Assembly: GCA_949948735.1 (NCBI GenBank)
Contig: CATLGV010000002.1
Span: 62,001 to 126,000 of the forward strand
Length of the DNA stretch: 64,000 nucleotides
DNA from: an uncultured Lachnospiraceae bacterium
Lineage (GTDB): Bacteria > Bacillota > Clostridia > Lachnospirales > Lachnospiraceae
Direction: 5' to 3'
The translations under genes were made by a program, and so were the position numbers. The notes beneath the pieces were generated by a model that saw only the letters and a list, made by a program, of their open reading frames with translations, was not told the DNA's origin and did no database searches. This document shows, in pieces, positions 62,906 to 64,000 of this stretch; within the stretch, counting starts at the first letter, position 1; every line of letters starts with the position of its first letter.

Positions 62906-63784
62906 ATGAATATTGCGGTATTGTCAGACATACACGGGAATGATGTCGCGCTGGAGCGCTGTATGGATTATTTGAAGGAGCAGGAGATTGACGCGTACTG
63001 CTTTCTGGGCGATTATGCGGGTGAATTTCCGGGGATAGAGGCGGTTCTTGGCAGGCTGTACAGGCTGCGGGAGACGATGCCCTGCTGGTTTATCTGCGGA
63101 AATAAAGAGAAATATCAGATGAACGGCCTGGGAGAGGGGCATCCGGAATGGGATGCTTATCCGAGTACGGTCGGCATGATACGGTATGCAGGCCGGCATC
63201 TGACACAGGACGATTTGGATTTTTTTGCGGGGCTGCCGATATCGGACTGCATCCGTGTGGAAGGGCTGCCGGACATCCGCATCTGCCATGGTTCGCCGCG
63301 GAAGGTGAACGAGCATATTTATGCCGGAAAAGACGTAAACAGGGAAATATTGGCCCAAACAGCGGAATCATATATTGTATGCGGGCATACGCATGTGGTC
63401 ACGGATGTGCGGGAGCACGGAAAGACGATATGGAATCCGGGCTCTGTCGGCCTTCCGCTGGACGGCAGCAAAAAAGCGCAGCTTTTGATACTCCACGGCA
63501 GCGCCGGGGAGGGACGATGGCACGCCCGGTTTGTCGCGCTGGCGTATGACACGGAGCGCGTCTTTGCGGAGATGAAGGAAAACGGCCTGTACCGGGCGGC
63601 GCCGTACTGGGCGCTGGTATCGGAGAGCCTGCTCCGGGGCGGCACGGTTTCGCACGGCACAGTCTTATCGAGGGCAATGGCGCTTTGCGAGCAGGAGAAC
63701 GGCAGGTGCGACTGGCCCCAGGTGCCTGAGGCGTGCTGGGAAAGAGCATACGCGGAGCTGATCGCGGGCGTCAGCGCAAAGTAA
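62906..63784 (+). CDS. Metallophosphoesterase (YfcE-like)
   Basis: A 292-residue calcineurin-like phosphoesterase: LSDIHGN, GDYAGE, CGNKEKY (in place of GNHD), CHGSPR, CGHTHVV and WNPGSVGLPLD are visible, the arrangement of the YfcE/MJ0936 type. The GNHD-to-GNKE change is common among some family members. GAGGAGG precedes the ATG. The substrate is unknown, and no link with the preceding operon is apparent. There is a 53-bp gap after the triple-VWA gene. Confidence 0.88.
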   Translation: MNIAVLSDIHGNDVALERCMDYLKEQEIDAYCFLGDYAGEFPGIEAVLGRLYRLRETMPCWFICGNKEKYQMNGLGEGHPEWDAYPSTVGMIRYAGRHLTQDDLDFFAGLPISDCIRVEGLPDIRICHGSPRKVNEHIYAGKDVNREILAQTAESYIVCGHTHVVTDVREHGKTIWNPGSVGLPLDGSKKAQLLILHGSAGEGRWHARFVALAYDTERVFAEMKENGLYRAAPYWALVSESLLRGGTVSHGTVLSRAMALCEQENGRCDWPQVPEACWERAYAELIAGVSAK

Positions 63785-63845
63785 GCGTAGCGCCAAGGTG
63801 CTTCCTGTTGCGAAGGATTATTCGGCGCCTGCCGCAAAGAAACAG

Positions 63846-63874
63846 TTGCCGGATGAAGGAAAATAGGGTACCAT
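63846..63874 (+). promoter_or_regulatory. Candidate promoter of the rubrerythrin gene
   Basis: TTGCCG (63846-63851), a 17-bp spacer and TACCAT (63869-63874). A perfect 12-bp palindrome TGCCTGCAGGCA (63895-63906) lies in the leader downstream. Confidence 0.5.
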
Positions 63875-63946
63875 TTTATTATGAACGTCTGCCGTGCCTG
63901 CAGGCAGGGGCGGCGGAAAATATTTCATGGAAAAGGAGACAGGACA

Positions 63947-64000
63947 ATGAGCAACAAATACGCAGGAACACAGACGGAGAAGAATTTACAGGCCGCGTTT
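63947..64000 (+). CDS. Rubrerythrin, N-terminal fragment at window edge
   Basis: ATG at 63947 follows AAAAGGAG and encodes 18 residues (MSNKYAGTQTEKNLQAAF) before the window ends. This matches the start of rubrerythrins, di-iron peroxidases of anaerobes that reduce hydrogen peroxide. The rest lies outside the window. Confidence 0.75.
   Translation, partial: MSNKYAGTQTEKNLQAAF

Overview
The window reads as a chromosomal segment of a moderately GC-rich anaerobic Firmicute of the Lachnospiraceae type. This rests on strong GGAGG ribosome binding sites, a T-box-controlled threonyl-tRNA synthetase, a BceRS-BceAB peptide-sensing module, an HD-GYP protein, a rubrerythrin start at the right edge, and a mannan locus organised like that of Roseburia-type gut fibre degraders. 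The placement is inferred from gene content; no 16S or marker comparison was possible.

Left part (1-13.3 kb): a DUF4317 gene, nicotinate phosphoribosyltransferase, then a tightly overlapping four-gene set (secreted FG-GAP-like protein, OmpR-type regulator, histidine kinase, membrane-anchored protein). It ends in a striking array of six heptamers at exactly 11-bp spacing plus a terminator. A cell-wall amidase/polysaccharide-deacetylase fusion, a large lipoprotein with a glycosidase-like barrel, and a convergent thrS behind a full T-box leader follow.

Middle-left (13.4-31.7 kb): an AraC/GyrI regulator, a GH51 arabinofuranosidase with tandem repeats before its promoter, and a Bce-type module whose regulator/kinase pair and ABC transporter are separated by a MATE pump and a phosphodiesterase-family gene. 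The latter is preceded by a leader peptide and an attenuator. Aminotransferase, HD-GYP, NUDIX and orphan LacI genes follow, then a minus-strand set (HTH-Uma2, DUF4474-like, metallophosphoesterase).

Middle (31.9-34 kb): a more AT-rich type II restriction-modification pair (D12-class adenine methyltransferase and TdeIII-like endonuclease), convergent over a duplicated terminator.

Mannan locus (34.4-49.6 kb): GH36 alpha-galactosidase, LacI and AraC regulators, a sugar ABC transporter, cellobiose/mannobiose 2-epimerase, two GH130 phosphorylases, CE17-like and CE2-like esterases, and mannose-6-phosphate isomerase. Together they describe import of acetylated galactomanno-oligosaccharides and their removal of galactose and acetyl, epimerisation and phosphorolysis inside the cell. 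A nearly identical 17-bp motif lies before both GH36 and the transporter, suggesting one regulon.

Right part (49.6-64 kb): a methyltransferase, a HAD phosphatase, and a seven-gene operon (large membrane protein, ABC ATPase and permease, coiled-coil/Gly-rich repeat protein, MoxR ATPase, DUF58, and a 1502-residue protein with three von Willebrand-type domains). This is the least understood system in the window. A phosphoesterase and the start of a rubrerythrin gene close it. No rRNA, tRNA, CRISPR array, prophage or insertion sequence was recognised.
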